Positions 61,484 to 64,000 of a stretch of DNA of 64,000 nucleotides are shown piece by piece. The notes under the pieces were generated by a model. That model searched no databases and was not told the DNA's origin. It saw only the letters and a program-made list of their open reading frames with translations. Source of the stretch: PALSA-1004 sp963829085 (GTDB lineage Bacteria > Pseudomonadota > Gammaproteobacteria > Burkholderiales > SG8-41); assembly GCA_963829085.1 (NCBI GenBank), contig CAWHHJ010000004.1:457200-521199 (forward strand), given 5' to 3'. Numbering within the stretch: position 1 is the stretch's first letter; every line of letters starts with the position of its first letter. The translations under genes were made by a program, and so were the position numbers.

Positions 61484-62355
61484 ATGGAAGTCATAAAAAC
61501 AATAGCTGAGCTGCGCCGCCGCCTCGCCAGCGAGCCCCGGGTTGCGTGCGTTCCGACCATGGGCAACATTCACGACGGTCATCTGCGGCTGGTCGGTATT
61601 GCGCACGAGCATGCGCCGTTGGTGGTGACGACCATCTTCGTCAATCGGATGCAGTTCACCGGCGGTGAGGATTTCGAGCGCTATCCGCGCACGTTCGCGG
61701 AGGATTGCGAGAAGCTCGCCGCGCAGGGCGTGCACATCGTCTTTCATCCCGACGACACGCAGATGTACCCGCAGGCGCAGACGTTCGTGGTCGAGCCTCC
61801 GCCGATCGCCAACAAGCTCGAAGGCCGCTTTCGCCCCGGCCACTTCCGCGGCATGGCCACGGTCGTGCTCAAGCTGTTCAACATCGTGCAGCCGCAGGTC
61901 GCCGTGTTCGGCAAGAAGGACTATCAGCAGCTGCACATCGTGCAGCACATGGTCGAGCAGCTGGCGCTGCCGGTGCGAGATCGTGGCAGCCGAAACGCGA
62001 CGCGCCGACGACGGACTTGCATTGAGCTCCCGCAATCGCTATTTAAGCGAGGCAGGAGCGACGCGAGGCGACGCGGCTGCATCAGGTGCTCAATCAGGTC
62101 AAGAGCGTGGTGGAGCAGGGCGATCGCAACTTCGAAGCCCTGGAGTTCGCGGCCGATGCCGAGCTTGCACGACATGGCTGGCGGGTGGATTATGTCGTCG
62201 TACGGCGACGCGCCACCCTGACCGCGCCGGAGCCGGGCGACCGGGAACTCGTGGCGCTGGGGGCGGCCAAACTCGGTGAGACGCGGCTCATCGACAACCT
62301 GGAAATCACCGCGCCGGGTATGAAGGCCAGCCCAGCGCTCCGGGCAAAGTTATAG
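61484..62355 (+). CDS. panC: Pantothenate synthetase, two frameshifts
   Basis: Joins pantoate and beta-alanine using ATP, the last step of pantothenate synthesis. MEVIKTIAELRRRLASEPRV leads to the HIGH-like motif VPTMGNIHDGHLRLVGIA, FVNRMQFTGGEDFERYPRTF (with the QF pantoate-site residues) and VAVFGKKDYQQLHIVQHMVE. Extra bases near 61977 and 62070 displace the frame; the piece between reads EIVAAETRRADDGLALSSRN (KMSKS-like SSRN loop), and the C-terminus LIDNLEITAPGMKASPALRA. The corrected length is 289 residues, normal. The usual neighbour panB is not beside it. Confidence 0.93.
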
Positions 62356-62494
62356 TTCCGTAAGCAAGAACGTCCAAAACTTCGGCAAGACCCTCCAATA
62401 TTGCACTGCGCCAAGCCACGTATTCTGCTGGCTATGGAGTAGTCGCTCCATGAGCATTAGCAAATGTTCCAACTAAACGTGAGGCAGGCAGAAA

Positions 62495-62828
62495 ATGAAC
62501 GCTACCAAAGGCAAGATCTTGTTCGCGGCGATTGCCACTGCGATTGCAGCAAGTGCCTCGATCACCCGGGCGGATGACCAGCCTGTGGTGTACGGGCGGG
62601 CCGGTCATTCCGGTCGCCGATCAGCGAATCCAGCAGTTGTCGCAGTTGCAGTCCCGCGACAGCGTGCGCAACGAGAACGTCGTGGCGTGGTACGGCCGTG
62701 CCGGGTACCCGGTCGGGCCGGACAGCGTGAAGTCGACGGTTCCGGCTCCCAAGGCATACGCCGCGGGCCAGACCCGTGCACCGGTGGTCTACGGGCGTGC
62801 TGGAGTTCCGCTGCCGTTCCCGTACTGA
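62495..62828 (+). CDS. Small secreted YGRAG-repeat protein, unknown function, frameshifted
   Basis: Unrecognised family. After correcting one extra T near 62606, the product has 110 residues: a signal peptide (MNATKGKILFAAIATAIAAS, cleavage near TRADD) and a mature part containing three copies of YGRAG followed by a hydrophobic residue and Pro: VVYGRAGIPVAD, VAWYGRAGYPVGPDSV and VVYGRAGVPLPFPY at the very C-terminus. The copies are about 35 residues apart, separated by Gln/Ser-rich and Pro/Ala-rich spacers. It has an A/G-rich ribosome-binding region (GAGGCAGGCAG) and a strong own terminator, so it is probably a real, separately expressed gene. An envelope or extracellular structural role is only a guess. 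Confidence 0.68.
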
Positions 62829-62867
62829 TTTTCGCGTACGGCAGATGTAGCTGTAGCTATGAGAAGG

Positions 62868-62896
62868 AAGCGGGGGGAATCCCCCCGCTTTTTTTT
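62868..62896 (+). terminator. Strong intrinsic terminator after the YGRAG gene
   Basis: Perfect stem AAGCGGGGGG / CCCCCCGCTT with a 3-base loop, followed by a run of eight T residues on the plus strand. A textbook Rho-independent terminator located 40 bases after the preceding stop codon. Confidence 0.93.
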
Positions 62897-62921
62897 CCTC
62901 TCAGAGATCGATTGACCCACG

Positions 62922-63221
62922 ATGAACGACAGTTGTCCTCAATGCGGTGCGCGGCTGCATGCCGGCACCACCTGTGCAGAGCGCCTCTATCGGATGGTTG
63001 CGAGCGGCGGTATCGAACACGAACGAATGGGCGAGGCTTTTGCGCAGTTCGCGCTGTCCCATCCGATGACTTATTCGACCGAAGCTTTGCAGGCCGCCTC
63101 CGAGCTGCTGGTCGCGCCCGGGCGTGCGCCCGATGTTGCGCTCGAAGATGAGGCGCAAGAGACTGCCGGCCCGGTTTGCCGATGGTGGCGGCGCTTTGCG
63201 CGCCGCGCGAGCTGCCACTGA
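62922..63221 (+). CDS. Small zinc-ribbon-like protein (DUF5946-like)
   Basis: 99-residue intact product starting MNDSCPQCGARLHAGTTCAE. The CPQCG knuckle plus a later Cys suggests metal binding. The middle (LYRMVASGGIEHERMGEAFA, then FALSHPMTYSTEALQAASEL) resembles the His-containing, LxxxHPxxYS pattern I associate with DUF5946, a family of unknown function; this is recall rather than a search. The basic C-terminus (CRWWRRFARRASCH) has two further Cys. It is convergent with the acyl-CoA synthetase gene, ten bases away, and separated from the YGRAG gene by a terminator. Confidence 0.6.
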   Translation: MNDSCPQCGARLHAGTTCAERLYRMVASGGIEHERMGEAFAQFALSHPMTYSTEALQAASELLVAPGRAPDVALEDEAQETAGPVCRWWRRFARRASCH

Positions 63222-63230
63222 AACTTCGTC

Positions 63231-64000
63231 TCAGGCGGTCGGCAGCTTGTGATTCTGGTAGTCCTCACGCAATTTCGTTTTGAGCAGCTTTCCGGTTGCG
63301 GTATGCGGAAGCTGGTCGACGAAGACCACGTCGTCGGGAATCCAAAATTTCGCGACACGTCCCTCGAAGAACGCCAGCAGCTCTTCGCGTGAGAGCTCCG
63401 CGCCGGGCTTCCTGACCACGAGCAGCAGCGGGCGCTCGTCCCATTTCGGATGGCGCACGCCGACCACCGCGGCTTCGGCGACCGCCGGATGCGCGACGGC
63501 GGTATTCTCCAGATCGATCGACGAAATCCATTCTCCACCCGACTTGATCACGTCCTTGGAGCGGTCGGTGATCTGCATGAATCCATCCGGGTCGATGGTG
63601 GCAACATCGCCGGTCGGAAACCATTCTTCCCCGTTTTCGTCACGCCGCAGCGGGTCGCCGCCTTCGGATTTGAAGTAGGCGCTGCAGATCCAGGGGCCGC
63701 GCACCAGCAGATCGCCGAACGCCTTGCCGTCTCTGGGCAATTCCTTGCCCGCGTCGTCCACGATCTTCATCTCGACGCCGAAGATATTGCGCCCCTGCTT
63801 GTTCTGAATCGCGAGCTGCTGCTCCTTGTCCAGCTCGAGCTGATTGCCCTTGAAGCTGTTCACCGTGCCGAGCGGGCTCATCTCGGTCATGCCCCAGGCG
63901 TGCAGCACGCGCACGCCGTGATCTTCCTCGAAGCTGCGGATCATCGCCGGCGGACACGCCGAGCCGCCGATCACCGTGCGTTTCAGCGTGCTGAACTGAA
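63231..64000 (-). CDS. Long-chain acyl-CoA synthetase, C-terminal part (5' end outside window)
   Basis: AMP-forming acyl-CoA ligase. The readable 256 residues run from FSTLKRTVIGGSACPPAMIR to YQNHKLPTA. Adenylate-forming motifs: AWGMTEMSPLGTVN (substrate/ATP loop), GEEWFPTGDVATIDPDGFMQ (the TGD aspartate), ITDRSKDVIKSGGEWIS (hinge) and TATGKLLKTKLR with the C-terminal catalytic Lys. The IGGSACPP segment is typical of the medium/long-chain FadD3/AlkK-like group. The chain-length preference is not readable. The N-terminal domain lies beyond position 64000. Confidence 0.92.
   Translation of the reverse strand, partial: QFSTLKRTVIGGSACPPAMIRSFEEDHGVRVLHAWGMTEMSPLGTVNSFKGNQLELDKEQQLAIQNKQGRNIFGVEMKIVDDAGKELPRDGKAFGDLLVRGPWICSAYFKSEGGDPLRRDENGEEWFPTGDVATIDPDGFMQITDRSKDVIKSGGEWISSIDLENTAVAHPAVAEAAVVGVRHPKWDERPLLLVVRKPGAELSREELLAFFEGRVAKFWIPDDVVFVDQLPHTATGKLLKTKLREDYQNHKLPTA

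Overview
The window looks like a betaproteobacterial chromosome segment, probably Burkholderiales-like. Evidence: the order tRNA-Tyr, tRNA-Gly, tRNA-Thr, tuf, tRNA-Trp, secE, nusG, rplK, rplA, rplJ, rplL, rpoB, rpoC; a purN-purM-perM-hda-HAD-pcnB-folK-dgk-panC block; rpmB-rpmG; and four Bug/TctC-type periplasmic binding proteins, a family strongly expanded in Burkholderiales. Single-base indels break more than twenty genes, including essential ones (rpoB, purN, purM, hda, panC). They look like draft long-read sequence errors rather than gene death, so broken genes are annotated across their full span with the break positions given.

Layout. 1-11.8 kb (minus strand): transcription and translation cluster, with a strong sigma70 promoter ahead of tRNA-Tyr, an rplL-rpoB attenuator and a recognisable but enlarged L10 leader. 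11.9-31.1 kb: catabolic accessory region with an ADP-forming acyl-CoA synthetase, an enoyl-CoA hydratase-like protein, a FAD oxidoreductase, four orphan Bug proteins, a CHASE-PAS-GAF-GGDEF-EAL protein, an LVIVD-repeat protein, MmgE/PrpD, a secreted RidA-like protein, a secreted metallo-beta-lactamase-fold protein and an M20 peptidase. At about 31.1 kb a 5'-truncated SDR gene abuts a 5'-truncated GGDEF-EAL gene head to head, and base composition rises from mid-50s to low-60s % GC by eye, so this may be an assembly join.

31.1-46 kb: cell-surface region. It holds a two-partner-secretion exoprotein with a proprotein-convertase P-domain and glycine-rich linkers, a secreted beta-propeller with a cysteine cluster, two small secreted proteins, a HupE/UreJ-like membrane protein, a Gld-type ABC system (ATPase, permease, GldG-like, DUF4340-like) and a secreted lactonase-like hydrolase. 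46.4-64 kb: rpmB-rpmG, a fatty acid desaturase, an MscS channel, an RsmB-like methyltransferase, the DUF3108-purN-purM operon, then perM-hda-HAD, a FecCD/FecE-type importer preceded by a MITE-like inverted-repeat element, pcnB-folK-dgk, panC, a small secreted YGRAG-repeat protein, a small zinc-ribbon-like protein and a truncated acyl-CoA synthetase.

No CRISPR array, rRNA, phage, transposase or toxin-antitoxin system was seen. The least familiar items are the YGRAG-repeat protein, the P-domain TPS exoprotein with its Cys-rich propeller neighbour, the Gld/HupE operon with His-rich loops, the 189-bp MITE-like element and the enlarged L10 leader.
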